Notes: generated by a model from the sequence alone, not told the origin. A stretch of 64,000 nt of DNA from Eulemur rufifrons (GCF_041146395.1 NC_090989.1:251028843-251092842), one strand, 5' to 3'. Positions 23,711-35,922 are shown, counted from the stretch's first letter. Made by a program: numbers and translations.

Positions 23711-23911
23711 CGGAGTGTGAGGAGAAGGGCCCGGCCCGGCCCGCGTCGTGTGGGAGGAGGACCCCGGGCGGGCCCACGGGCCGTCTGGGGCCTGGTCCGG
23801 CCCGCCGGCTGTGTAAAGACAGGGACCCGGGGCGGCCCGGCCCGAGGGCGAGCGGAGGGGAGGGGCCTGGTCCGGCCCGGCCGGTGCGTGAGGACTGGGG
23901 CCCCGGCCCGG
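23711..23911 (+). repeat. GC-rich imperfect tandem repeats in the UBE2R2 5' leader
   Basis: Units of the form 'gtgtg-agga-agg-ccccggcccg' recur immediately upstream of the start codon (about 23715, 23745, 23808, 23884). An identical 18-bp word beginning ggggcctggtcc occurs at 23787-23804 and 23862-23879, 75 bp apart. The block probably lies in the 5' untranslated region and should form stable RNA structure. Confidence 0.7.
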
Positions 23912-23927
23912 CGCCGTCACCGCCGCG

Positions 23928-24104
23928 ATGGCCCAGCAGCAGATGACCAGCTCGCAAAAGGCCCTGATGCTCGAGCTGAAATCCCTGCAGGAGGAACCGG
24001 TGGAGGGCTTCCGGATCACCCTGGTGGATGAGTCCGACCTCTACAACTGGGAGGTGGCCATCTTCGGACCCCCTAACACCCTCTACGAAGGCGGCTACTT
24101 CAAG
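23928..24104 (+). CDS. UBE2R2: UBE2R2 (CDC34B) ubiquitin-conjugating enzyme, first coding exon (59 codons, partial gene)
   Basis: UBE2R2 is a class III E2 enzyme that passes ubiquitin from E1 to substrates bound by SCF (cullin-RING) ligases. The exon starts MAQQQMTSSQKALM and runs through GPPNTLYEGGYFK, the N-terminal part of the UBC fold, then meets a GT donor (caag|gtaccc) at 24104/24105 in phase 0. The ATG has G at -3 and +4 and is the first ATG in its frame after an upstream stop. The catalytic cysteine (residue 93 in the human protein), the acidic loop and the acidic C-terminal tail are encoded by later exons outside this window. The Q-rich start MAQQQ separates it from the paralogue CDC34. 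I found no sequence encoding the expected next exon up to 64000, so the window ends inside intron 1. Confidence 0.95.
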
Positions 24105-27100
24105 GTACCCCCACCCCCATCCCGGACCTGGCTTCCCGGCCGAGGCCTCTGCTTCCCTTCGCTTTCGGCTGCTTTTGGGGCAAGGAGTGTGAGCACGGGT
24201 GAATGGAGGGGGCTTCTCATCTAGGCAGCCCCCTCCCCCATACGTGGAGGCAGGAAGGCCTTGCTCACCAAGTCCCTTTTCTTTGTCATGGGGGCGGGGG
24301 CGGGAGCGGGAGGGCAGACTGCACCGAGAAATGGGAAAGCCTCTTAGGTTAGGGTAGTGGCTACTGGAGGAGGGCTGTCTTTGTTTCCCCAGCTGTGGGA
24401 GAATGGAAAGAGAGGTGGTCTGTCTTTCCTTTCTCGTCTTCCTTTCAGAACCCTCCCTGCGCAGGCTGGAACTGCCCCAGAGGGCAGGGTGACCTGCACT
24501 TACAAGATTGGACTTTTGTTTTTGGGGAGCTGAGGATGGGGGACAGGCGTTAGTGTCATTCCAGAAGCTACCTAGTGCCCTGACATTTTGAGGATTTTTT
24601 GGGCTTCCTGGTTGTTGGTAGTGCCAACTTTGCATTCCAATGGGCGGTAGTGAAGAATAGGACCTTAGGGGTGGTTAAAAAAAAAGAAAAGAAAAGAAAA
24701 GAAAAAGGGTGCCAGCGTCTCCTTGCCATTATCCACTGGAGGGAACTTTATTTTAGCCGTCTTTCTGTCCTCATTCTCCATTTACCTCTGTCAGTGCTTT
24801 TTTCAGAATGCCCTTTGTCCTCACCCAGCTACCAACTTTACTAGCCTTTTTTTCCTACGTGTAGAAATATCCAAACAGGGTGGAACGTGTCATGTGGGGA
24901 GATTGATAGTTTCCCACTTTAGGGAGACAAAATTGAAACCTTTGGCTCGGGTGGTTAACTCTGGCAAATGGGGTGGTCTTACAGGTGAAAAGTATCATCT
25001 GAGGTGAGATGGCTTCTCAGTGGGGGTTGGCTCCTTAGCGACCACAGACATTGTTTCTGTTGATTTCCATGATTTTAGAACAGTGGTTATCATTACAGAA
25101 TCCAGTGTTTTGTTTTTGTTGTTTTGTTTTAACTCCAAGGTAGATAACTTGGAAATGGTTTTTTTTGTTTTGTTTTTGCTTTGGTGTTTTTGTGGTGTTT
25201 TTGTAGGGAGGAATCACGCAGATTGAAGACTCGAATGTTTTAAATGGTGGGGGCAGAGAGAAGAAATGAATGCCTAGGAATCCATTTAATTTTATTTTTT
25301 TTTGTTTTCAAAATTAAGTAAAATAGGCCAGTGAGTCAATTTTAGTTTGTTTTGAAGGGAGGGGTTGTCTTGGCACAAGTTTTAAATGAGTATGTTAGTC
25401 ATGTAGTTGTGATGTGTATTTTTAGGATTACCCAATTACTTAACTCTTGTTTTCTACCCTTCTAAAGGTAGAAACCTTAGTTTCAGGCTTGAAATTGGGT
25501 CAGCTTTGTAGAAAATGGGATTGATACAGGAATGTTTAATATTCATGCCTGTGATAGTCACTGACTACCTAGTAAAAGCAAATTTTTAGAATCTTATGTA
25601 AGAGCAGTACCCTTACCAACAGTTAAACTTCATCTTTTATGTTAATAGTTAGCAAACACTATACTTTTCCCATGTAGATATTTAAAATTACTAAGTAAAC
25701 AGATAAGTTATTAGTGACAAACTGCAAAAGGTATTGTGTGTCCATGTTGAGGCAAATTCATATGTCAAATACAAATTTTCATTTATAGATACTGGGAAAA
25801 TTAGTTGTACAAAATAGAATTTATGTGGTGACTTTTCTAGCAAAGCATTGTTTAGCAAAATCTACTGACTAACTTTAGTGGAATGAAGTTTAATTTCCAA
25901 AAAGTATCATTGTTTGGTACAACTAATAGTTAAGGTAAATGGCTATCAGTTAGAATAATCTCACTCCAAGGTTTGTTAAAAAAAAAAAAAATACAAACTG
26001 TATGTGAAAGAAAATAATGGTTGCAAATTGTAATATTTTTGTCTGAGTTAACTGGGAGAGGAGTGTGGAGAACCCTCTGTGTGGAATAGGTAGTATTGAA
26101 GGATCCCCTGTGGTATACACTGATTAAATTAAATACTTTAAAACTTCAGTCCTGTTTAAAAGAATGATTTTAATTTCCAATTTCGTTGTATGTGTAGATT
26201 TCTTCATTTTTGAGTGTTTTTACCTTAAATTCTGTATGAAAATTCGTAAACAGGTTTTATGTTTCATTCTTGTGTGAGAAGTTTGTTCAATTGCATTTCT
26301 TCTACTTTTTCCCTTATTGTATGGCCTTTTGTCCCATTAATCCGTCGTTGGAAAAAGGCAAATTTATGGTCATGAGCAGTTAGCACTGGGATAAGTCTAA
26401 AACCATTGTTTTTTATTTCACTGCTTTTGTCTTAAAACAAGGCTTTTAGTGTGTTCCACTACAGCTGCAGTTAAAAGTTGGCACAGAGCTTTCTCTACCA
26501 CTCTTCTCCCTTTTCAAATGTTAGTCCTGGAACATTTAGTATAATTTATTTTAAAGTTAAACTCTTTTCTCTATTTGGCATAATCATTTCTGAAGGCAGT
26601 GGGACTGCCAGTCATTCTTTAAATTTTTTATAATATAACACTTTTAACTTTTTACATACTGATAGGTTTTTAACATCTTTTCCTCCCTGAATTAATTGGC
26701 TCCAGAATGTTTTAACCACAGGATCTGCGTTGGAGACATGAGACCTGTATTTCACAAATTTTTTTTTTTTTTTTTTTGCTTTGTCCTGCTTTTGCTTATT
26801 TAATATCTGTAATCTGTGGGATTGTTAGCTTTGGGGAGTATGGATGTAGGAGTGGCAAAGGTAGTTTTTCCTTGTTACATATATTATAGTATCTGTTTTG
26901 GCCTTGCTATCTTTTTGTCCAGTTTATTGATCTGATTGACATACTATCTGAATTTCCTTGCTTCCTTGAATTTTTCCCCTAGGGGTCAATCGCTCACAAG
27001 AAACAAAGTAGGAGATGACTTAGAACACTGAGAATACCTCTGAACTTATTTTGTTACTGTGTCAATTTTATGTTACAGTAAAAATAAATTGTTGATCAAG

Positions 27101-27690
27101 TCAACAGTTAATGAAGACTTTTTAACAAATTTACTTCCTTTCCATTAGTAGGAACTGTCTTTTCAAATAACTCCTGATAATGACCATAACTTAGTGCGGG
27201 TGTTTTGGTCCTTGGAACTCCTGCAGTATTTATCTAAAACCATCATAGCAGTGAGGATATATAGAGTCAGAAACCGGGAGTGCCTCTTTCATGATATGCG
27301 TAATGTAAAAATTTAAATGATATAGAAAGCTTAAGCTATTTCAGTTAACTTTTTGTAGTTTTGATTTTATTCTGATTAAGGTAATGAAATATAGGTGTGT
27401 TCCATTTTTTAGTGAATTCCAAACTGATAATTCAGAAAGCATTTGTTATATACTCAAAAGTATTCCTTACTAGAACACTTCTTTATTAGACTTAACACTA
27501 ATTTATATTAAAGAAACTCTTAAATAATTTTTTTTTAAATAAGGAAATATGCATGATTTCTTACGCTTCATTTGTTCAGGAAAAAAAAAATTAATCTATT
27601 TTCTGTCGTCTGTCCTCCTCAAAAAGCCCCACACCAGACTTAACCTACCTGCCAATGTCATTTATATTTTAGTATACTCTATTTTATGGC
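24105..27690 (+). other. UBE2R2 intron 1, proximal repeat-poor segment
   Basis: This stretch begins at the splice donor and is T-rich. It has simple tracts such as (AAAAG)n at about 24678-24705 and T-runs, but I see no Alu, L1 or MIR sequence in it. The contrast with the repeat-crowded remainder suggests constraint against insertion near the promoter, which is an inference. Short open frames here look accidental. Confidence 0.6.
24290..24314 (+). other. G-quadruplex motif just inside UBE2R2 intron 1
   Basis: Four or more G-runs of at least three (ggggg, ggggg, ggg, ggg) are separated by 1-3 bases on the non-template strand, about 190 bp downstream of the first exon. This fits the standard G3+N1-7 quadruplex pattern. 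Promoter-proximal G4s are common at CpG-island genes; function is inferred only. Confidence 0.7.
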
Positions 27691-27699
27691 TCTTTAATT

Positions 27700-28017
27700 C
27701 TTTTTTTTTTTTTTTGGAGACAGAGTCTAACTCTGTTTCCTGGACTAGAGTGCCATGGCGTCAGCCTACTCAAACTCCTGGGCTCAAGCAATCCTCCTGC
27801 CTCAGCCTCCCAAGTAGCTGGGACTATGGGCCTTTGCCAGCATGCCTGGCTAATTTTTTTTCTTCTATTTTTAGTTGCCTGGCTAATTTCTTTCTTTTTT
27901 TAGTGGAGATGGGATCTCACTCTTGCTGAGACGGGTCTCAACTCCTGAGCTCAAGTGATCTTCCTGCCTCAGCCTCCCAGAGTGCTGGGATTACAGCATG
28001 AGCCACCATGCTGGCCA
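27700..28017 (-). mobile_element. Alu SINE
   Basis: Poly-T then 'ggagacagagtctaactctg', dimeric, ending 'agcatgagccaccatgctgg'. Confidence 0.9.
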
Positions 28018-28068
28018 ATAATTTTTTTTTTTTATAACACCAGCATCACTGTCTTAGATTTGATAAAA

Positions 28069-28122
28069 TAAGGATTATTTCTTGCTGGAATAAGGATTAT
28101 TTCTTACTGGAATAAAGGATTT
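28069..28122 (+). repeat. Short tandem duplication
   Basis: 'aataaggattatttctt' followed by g/a and ctggaataa is repeated in tandem, with a partial third unit. Confidence 0.7.
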
Positions 28123-28927
28123 GAGCCCTAATAAATACTTTACAGCATGTTGAGTCCTCTTTCTTCAGATTTGTTGTTAGGAAACAGTATTTATTGAGCA
28201 CTTATTAACAGCAAAGCATTTATAGGAAAATTGCTCCCTTACAGATAGTAAGGTAACCTATTAGGACACTGATAACCTTAGAGCTTTTATGAATGATATT
28301 TATAAAAATCTCTGTGAAGACTTTAAAATATAGAAATGTGAGCTATAGGTGTTATTGATGCAATTGTAAATGGTAATTAAAAGCAAAGCTTTTAAAGCTT
28401 TAAGGCTGGTTAGAGCATTTGTCAACATAACAACTATTCATCATGATAAAATATTCTGTTCCATCTTTACAACTTACTATTAGTGATCCCCATCTAAGGT
28501 TCCAGAAGAACATGTCTGTTGAAGACAGGTAAGATAAAGGAGGCCATCCAGCAAATTGGTCTACCTTTGTTAATTTAGTTATAGGAAAATAACAGTGAGG
28601 AAGAGTTATAAATTCAGGGTTTAGGACTGCAGAACTCTAACTTGCTTAAAGATAATTTTCAAAAGGTTTAATTCTTTATGTTCTTGGACTTCTTTTGGAC
28701 TGCTTTACATACAGCTACCTAGATGTCTGAGTATGCTTGAGCCTCCTTGGTTGTGTTTTGTCAACACAGGACTAATTTATTTCAACTTTATTCAGTGAGA
28801 AATTGTTATTCAGAGATTATGCTTATATATCTCTGAGTTGATAGTGAATGAAATGGTAGAAACTAAATTGAAGAAGTAAATTTAATTCAGATTGCCCAGG
28901 TTTGGTATTGTTTAAAAGATCTTCCAG

Positions 28928-29247
28928 CCAGGCGTGGTGGCTCATGCCTTTAACCCTGGCACTCTGGGAGGCCCAGACAGGAGGATCACTTGAGCTCAAG
29001 AGTTCAAGACCAGCCTCAGCAAGAGCAAGACCACATCTGTACTAAAAATAGAAAGAAATTAGCCAGACAACTAAAAATGGAAAAAATTAGCTGGGTGTGG
29101 TGGCACAGGCCTGTCGTCCCAGCTACTTGGAAGGCTGAGGCAGGAGGATCACTTGAGCCCAGGAGTTTGAGGTTGCTCTGAGCTAGGCTGATGCTACGAC
29201 ACTGTAGCCTGGGCAACAGAGTGAGACCCTGTCTCAAAAGAAAAAAA
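28928..29247 (+). mobile_element. Alu SINE
   Basis: Begins agccaggcgtggtggctcat and ends in poly-A. aaaagatcttcca flanks it at about 28914 and 29248. Confidence 0.92.
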
Positions 29248-29384
29248 AAAGATCTTCCATATGAGAATTGGAAAATCCAGATGTTGGAATATATATTTAA
29301 GATGGAAAGTGAATAGTCCCCTTTAAATATCTTTACTTGATTTGTTTTAGTAACAAATATGTATAAAAATATTTTGGTTATTGT

Positions 29385-29685
29385 CTTAGTTTAGGCTCTT
29401 ACAAAAAATTACCATAGACTGGGTGACTTGTGAACAATAGAAATTTATTTCTCAAAGTTCTGGAGGCTAGAAGTCAGAGATCATGGTTGGGGCCCTTTTC
29501 TGGGTTGCAGATAACTTTTCCTTGGAGTAAGAGAGGTACCTAGCGCTCTTCCTCTTCCTACAAGTACACTAATCTCATGAGGAGGCTTCACCCTCATGAC
29601 CAAATTACCTCCCAAAAGCCTCACCTCCTACCATCCTGTTGGGGGATGGGGCACAAACATGCAGTCCATAACAGTTATAATACAA
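29385..29685 (+). repeat. Ancient medium-reiterated repeat, family not named
   Basis: Shows 'accatagactgggtgacttg', 'aatttatttctcaaagttct', 'ggaggctagaagtcagagat', 'caccctcatgaccaaattac' and 'ctcccaaaagcctcacctcc', a well-known recurrent mammalian sequence. The family is uncertain. Confidence 0.6.
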
Positions 29686-29814
29686 ATAATAAGTTAAATT
29701 TCTGTTGTGAACTTACTAGCAAGGTAAATAGAATGGGCACTTAAAAAATGCTAAAACTTAGAATGCCGTATCTATAATGGATATATGGTATTACCTTTAG
29801 GATAGTAATGTAGG

Positions 29815-30025
29815 TGTCGATAGCTAACATTTATTAAGTCCTTACTATGTGCCACATTATTTACTGAGAGTATATTATGTAATCCTCCTGTGAGGTGGTT
29901 ACTTTTACTCTGATTTTATATTTAGGGAGCTCCTTTGGCCTGCCCTTGGGTCTTCAGCTAGAAAGTTGCACAGGTAAATCAAGTTTTTACACCAGACTGT
30001 TTGAGTGCCCGTGCTATTAACTGAG
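29815..30025 (-). repeat. MIR SINE
   Basis: Shows 'gctaacatttattaagtcct', 'tactatgtgccacattattt', 'gtaatcctcctgtgaggtgg', in antisense MIR order. Confidence 0.75.
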
Positions 30026-30335
30026 ATCTTTGACCATTTAGGATGATGTCCGAGGTTATAAAAGTGGAGCTTTAAGAAAATCAAATTCATGGAGTGTTTA
30101 ATAAAATACTGTTTTAAATTTTACTTAAGTTTAAAGGTCACAAGGGTAATTCTCTGCCCCTTCCAATTATGGGGAGTGACCGTTTTGATGACTTTGGTTC
30201 ATGTCTCTTAAATCTAGAAAAATTGGATTTTTAAAGTCTTGAAATGGAAAAAATTTAAAAATCTTGGACTACTTGAGTAAGAGAATGATAAATCACATTA
30301 CAGAAGGATTTTTTTTTATTAGAAAATTGATTTCT

Positions 30336-30679
30336 GGCCGGGCGCGGTGGCTCACGCCTGTAATCCTAGCACTCTGGGAGGCCGAGGCGGGTGGATCGCT
30401 CGAGGTCAGGAGTTCGAGACCAGCCTGAGCAAGAGTGAGACCCCGTCTCTACTAAAAATAGAAAGAAATTATATGGGCAACTAAAATATATATATACAAA
30501 AAATTAGCCGGGCATCGTGGCGCATGCCTGTAGTCCCAGCTACTTGGGAGGCTGAGGCAGTAGGATCGCTTGAGCCCAGGAGTTTGAGGTTGCTGTGAGC
30601 TAGGCTGACGCCACGGCACTCACACTAGCCCGGGCAACAGAGTGAGACTCTGTCTCAAAAAAAAAAAAAAAAAAAAAAG
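30336..30679 (+). mobile_element. Alu SINE, full length, young-looking
   Basis: Begins ggccgggcgcggtggctcac and ends in a long poly-A. agaaaattgatttct flanks it at 30321-30335 and 30680-30694. Low divergence from the strepsirrhine Alu consensus. Confidence 0.95.
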
Positions 30680-30693
30680 AAAATTGATTTCTT

Positions 30694-31001
30694 TCTTTCT
30701 TTCTTTTTTTTTGAGACAGTCTTACTCTATTGCCCAGGCTAGAGTGCTGTGGCAGCAGCCTAGCGCAAGCGATCCTCCTGCCTCAGCCTCCCAAGTAGCT
30801 GAGACTGCAGGGATGCGCCACCAGGCCTGGCTGATTTTTTCTATATATGTTTTTAGTGGTCCATATAATTTCTTTCTATTTTTAGTAGAAACGGGGTCTT
30901 GCTCTTGCTCAGGCTGGTCTTGAGCTCCTGGGCTCAAACTATGCACCCGCCTCGGCCTCCCTGAGTGCTAGGATTACAGGTGCTAGCCACCGCGCCGGCC
31001 C
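30694..31001 (-). mobile_element. Alu SINE in inverted orientation next to the preceding Alu
   Basis: Preceded by (TTTC)n and poly-T, and ends 'ccaccgcgccggcc'. A third copy of aaattgatttcttt follows at about 31002. It forms a near-contiguous inverted pair with 30336-30679. Confidence 0.93.
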
Positions 31002-31639
31002 AAATTGATTTCTTTAATAGCAACGTTCCTGTTACTTTAAAGGGAGAGTGGGAATGGTGCTAGTGTTCAGAAATATAAGTCTAAGAAATTGGTTTTGGGA
31101 TTAAAAAGGATGATAAAATACCTTTGAAGTGAAAGGATGATAAAGGGAGTTACATTTCTCAATACAGTATTGGTTTATGCTTTCAAAATAATAATGGCTT
31201 GATACTTTTCTAAATATATTTAAGCACCATAGGGGAAACCTGAGCACAGGAAAATGTTTCTTGGTATTATTTCAGTTGAATCTAGTGAGTGGTATTTTTT
31301 ATCTCTATTACAGCATCCTTAGATCAGTGCCATAGTTTTAATCTAGTTTGTATTTTGATTTCCAGATTTCATAATTCTTTAGTTATCTGTTTCGCTTATT
31401 TGCTGCATGGGCAGCTGATGTTTAATTTGAGGGATAAATCCCATAAAATAATTCAGATTGTGTGGCTTCTTTAATGACATGCGTAGTGAGACTTTAAACA
31501 TTGAGTGATTATTACCTGGTTGAAAATAACCATGGCTCCATTTACAAGATAATATTTAGAATTGGCAAAGTTATAAAAACTTGGAAAATATGTAGTAGTC
31601 TTTTGTAGAAATAGAATGGCTTAGGAAAACAGATTCCAT

Positions 31640-31933
31640 ACCCCCGCCTGCCGCAGGGTCTCACTCTGTTGCCTGGGCTAGAGTTAAGTGGCATCATCAT
31701 AGCTCACTGCAACTTCCAACTCTCTGGGCTCAAGTGATCCTTTTGTCTCAGTCTCCTAAGTAGCTGGGACTATAGACATGTGACCATACCTGGTTGATTT
31801 TTGTTTATTTTTTTAGAGGTGGGGGTCTCTCCATGTTGCTCAGGCTGGTCTTGAACTCCTGGCTTCAAGTGATCTTTCTGCTTCAGCTTCCCAAAGTGCT
31901 AGGATTACAGGTGTGAGCCACCTTGCCTGGCCA
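31640..31933 (-). mobile_element. Alu SINE, older type
   Basis: Antisense dimer ending 'gagccaccttgcctggcc', with gaaaacagatt flanks (about 31625 and 31934). It lacks the strepsirrhine AT linker, which suggests an older subfamily. Confidence 0.88.
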
Positions 31934-32252
31934 GAAAACAGATTTTTAAATTTGCTTATAACCATATCTGATACATAATAAGGCAAAACAAAAAAAGTTT
32001 GGTTACTCAAAAGAATATTTTCCTCCATATAGTTTAAAACTTTTCTTTTGAAATTGTTGCCAGAGGCATAGGTAAACTTTGTCTAATACTTTATATGCAT
32101 GTGTCATTTTTGACTAAATAATACTATTAATCAGATTATTAACTTTATTCACAAGAATTGAATCTGAATCACTTTCAGATGATAAAAAACAAAATAGAGT
32201 CCTAACTAAAGCAATAAGGATTTGCCACAAATTAAAACATTAAGAAGAATGT

Positions 32253-32625
<373 letters not shown>

Positions 32626-32757
32626 TTACTGAGTTGTTTTGAACAATGGTAGTGCAGCACGTTGAAGGGAGTGTGTAGCCAGTCTTCTGAGGTGTTTACT
32701 TGAAAGGGGGCAAAGGTCATGTGAGTTCTGGTAGTTGGGTTTAAAAAAACAAAACAA

Positions 32758-33105
<348 letters not shown>

Positions 33106-34081
33106 TTTTCTGAAGTTGCTCTTTTATTGGTAAATTGTGGCATAAGTTATGTATGGAGAGATTCCCTAGATAAAAACAGTACAAGTGAGTGGGAAACTGG
33201 AAAAGAAGTTACATGAGGATGTGTAAGTACTGTATTAAGGAAACTGATTGTATATAGCTCAGAAATTTTTTTTCTATTGTGACTGAACCTAGTAGTGTGT
33301 GTTTTTTGTTTTACAGTTCGTAGGGAAGAAACAATGTGAGTTTATGTAAACTTTCAGAAATGAACTCTTTAAAAAATACTGATGGGTCTTATCTTTGAAT
33401 TACTTTAGCATTTGGCATAGGACCTAAAATAGTTGATACTTAATCTGTTTTTTGGTCACATCCTTTGAGACTAAGCTCTCCTTTTTTGACATTCTGCATG
33501 CAATTTCAAGGAATTACTGATGTCTGAATTTTCTCTACAGACCTCAGATGATTTTGCCCCCAGTCTAGAATATAGCAGTAGACTAGTGACTAAATATTTA
33601 GACTGTTCAATTCCTCCAGTTGTGCTGTCCCTTTGCGGAAGAAATTGGATTTTATTTGGGGGTTTTCTATTAGTGACATTTTATCTGGTTGCCAGGTTGC
33701 CTCAATTCGAACTAATGTTCCTGGTGACTGAAGGTTTAGCTAAAAATTTATTATGACTGAAATCTTGGTTATATAGTTAATATAGAAAATTAAGATCTTT
33801 ATGTAGGGCTCTTCCTGTAATTAAACTTATTTAGGGGAAGGTTGAAATTCTAGAGCAGTGATAATGAGAAACATTAGCAGAACCTGCTAACAGTAGCAAC
33901 CTTGACTTGTTGTAGTCCCATGAAGATAAAGATTGCTTAACCTCATTTGGAAAATCTAATGAACAAAACATTGGACAAGTCTTAACCCAACAACAACAAA
34001 AAAAACCGAACCCCGTTCTGTTTTAGCCATAAATTTTAGGCTACTGAAAGAAGTTAAAATCTTTTTTTAAAGCAGACTAGA

Positions 34082-34206
34082 GCCAGGTGCAGGGGCTCGC
34101 GCCTGTAGTCCCAACTACTCGGGTGGTTGAGGAGAGAGGATAGATCCCTTGAGCTCAAGGAGCCTGGGCAACATGGCAAGATAGCGAGACGCATCTCTTA
34201 AAAAAC
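34082..34206 (+). mobile_element. Alu-related monomer (fossil-monomer type)
   Basis: A single arm: agccaggtgcaggggctcgc to 'agcgagacgcatctctt', followed by an A-run. No second arm is present. Confidence 0.7.
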
Positions 34207-34207
34207 T

Positions 34208-34526
34208 TTTTTTTTTTTTTTTTTTTTTTTTGGAGACAAGGTCTTACACTGTTGCCAGGGCTAGAGTGCAGTGACGTCGTCATAGCTCACTGTAGCCTCA
34301 AACTCCTGGGCTCAAGATCCTGCTGCCTCAGCCTCCCAGTAGCTGGAACTACAGGCATATGACACCATGACCAGCTAATTTTTTCTGTTTTTCTTAGAAA
34401 TGGGTCTCCATCTTGATCAGGCTGGTCTCAATCTCCTCATTTGAAGCACTCCTGACCTCAAGTGATCCTCCCACCTCTGCCTCCCGAAGTGCTAGGATTA
34501 CAGGTGTTAGCCACCTTGCCCAGCCC
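34208..34526 (-). mobile_element. Alu SINE
   Basis: Begins with a 22-T run and ends 'gccaccttgcccagcc'. It lies tail-to-tail with the monomer at 34082-34206. Confidence 0.9.
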
Positions 34527-34984
34527 CCCCCAAAACAAAAAACAACTTAAAAAGCATACTAGAAGTGCATTTTAGAAGATAAGTGCAGAATTTCTTACAA
34601 AGCAGAGAATTTTAAAATAGTGATTATAAGTATTATGAATATTCTACTGGTTCTTCATACGTTAAATGAATTAGAATGGTTAGGAAAGTACTTTTTTTTT
34701 TTTTTTTAGCACCATGCATTGTGCATTCAAGAAAAGCACATCTTTATAGCTGTACTTGGGCTTTGATAATACTCTGCAGGCATTCATTTTGTTAAAGAAG
34801 ATTCTTGGTGAAGTTCATCTAAATGTGTTTTTCTTCCATCTGTAATATATATATAAAGTCTTGTAATTATAGAAGTTTACATCTTGCCCATTCCTTTTAC
34901 CTGTTTACGTTGGGTGAATTAATTGTTATTAATAAAACTGTAATCTGACCTATCCATGTCAAAAATTTAAAAAAAGGAAAGAAA

Positions 34985-35245
34985 GCTATCAGTTCATCTT
35001 CTGCAACATTAAGTACAAATTCCTTTGTGTGGCATAGAATGCCCTTTATGATCTGTCCTTGCTTCCTTTTCCAACTCTATTTGGTTATTGCCTCATAGGT
35101 AGTCTTTGAAGGTGCCATTGCCTAAGCTATTTTCTGTCTGGAATGCTTTTTCCGATTTTTCTCATGCTCCCTTTAGTCTGGTGAATGCCAACTTATATTT
35201 TAAGACCTGATTCACTGTGAATAACCTCTTGAAAACTTCTTGGGT
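34985..35245 (+). repeat. L2 LINE fragment
   Basis: Shows 'agaatgccctttatgatctg', 'tctgtctggaatgctttttc' and 'gaataacctcttgaaaactt', matching L2 3' sequence in sense order. Confidence 0.65.
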
Positions 35246-35259
35246 TCTTCTCTACTGTT

Positions 35260-35282
35260 CCCCCCCCCCCCCCCCCCCCCCC
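35260..35282 (+). repeat. C23 homopolymer
   Basis: An uninterrupted run of 23 C, then g and four more C, at the boundary between an L2 and an antisense L1M. Confidence 0.95.
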
Positions 35283-35712
35283 GCCCCATTAGATTGTTTT
35301 AAAACAAACCCCAGACATCATATCCTTTCATCCCTAAATACTTCAGTCCCTAAAGATAAGGACTCTTTTTAAAAAACATTGTATTATTCTTAACACTTAC
35401 TAAAAAAAGCAGTAATTACTTAATATACTCTAATATCCAGTCAGTGCTTAGACTTCTCCAGTTGTCTCACAGATAGATATACTTTTAAGTTCATTTGTTT
35501 GAATTAGGATGCAAAATAAAGTCACAATTGCATTAGGTTGATATGCCTCTTAAGACTTTCTTGATCTGTAAATTTCCCTTCCCTCTTTTTCTTTTTTAAA
35601 TAACTGGTTAATATATAATTCACATACCATACAATTCACCTATGTAAATGTGCAATTCAGTGGTTTTTAGTATACTCCCAGAGTTCTATGACCATCCCCA
35701 CAATACATTTTA

Positions 35713-35922
35713 TTTTTTCTTATTTATTTATTTATTTTTTTGAGACAGAGTCTCACTTTGTTACCCAGGCTAGAGTGAGTGCCATGGCGTCAGCCTAGCT
35801 CACAGCAACCTCAAACTCCTGGGGTCAAGCGATCCTACTGCCTCAGCCTCCCAAGTAGCTGGGACTACAGGCATGTGCCACCATGCCCGGCTAATTTTTT
35901 CTATATATATTTTAGTTGGCCC
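35713..35922 (-). mobile_element. Alu right arm only, with target-site duplication
   Basis: Poly-T/(TTTA)n then right monomer ending 'tatattttagttgg'. caatacatttta occurs at 35701-35712 and again at about 35925. It is truncated at the same linker point as 14345-14534. Confidence 0.9.

Larger units (their letters stand above)
23090..24140. promoter_or_regulatory. UBE2R2 CpG island and promoter
   Basis: Base composition changes abruptly at about 23.09 kb to very GC-rich sequence with dense CpG and ends just after the first coding exon. It holds polypyrimidine and (CTCC)n tracts at 23305-23340, GCC/CCG trinucleotide runs at 23400-23450, and GC boxes. No TATA box is seen, so dispersed initiation is likely. 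The exact transcription start cannot be read from the sequence. Confidence 0.85.

Noticed and set aside
23034..24635. Long open frames on both strands across the UBE2R2 CpG island (up to 354 codons)
   Set aside because: GC-rich DNA with few stop codons gives long chance frames. Residue content is low-complexity P/G/A/R and none resembles a protein except the UBE2R2 exon itself.
33520..33756. 78-codon plus-strand frame in UBE2R2 intron 1
   Set aside because: No recognisable domain, no splice or initiation context; the hydrophobic stretch reflects T-rich DNA.
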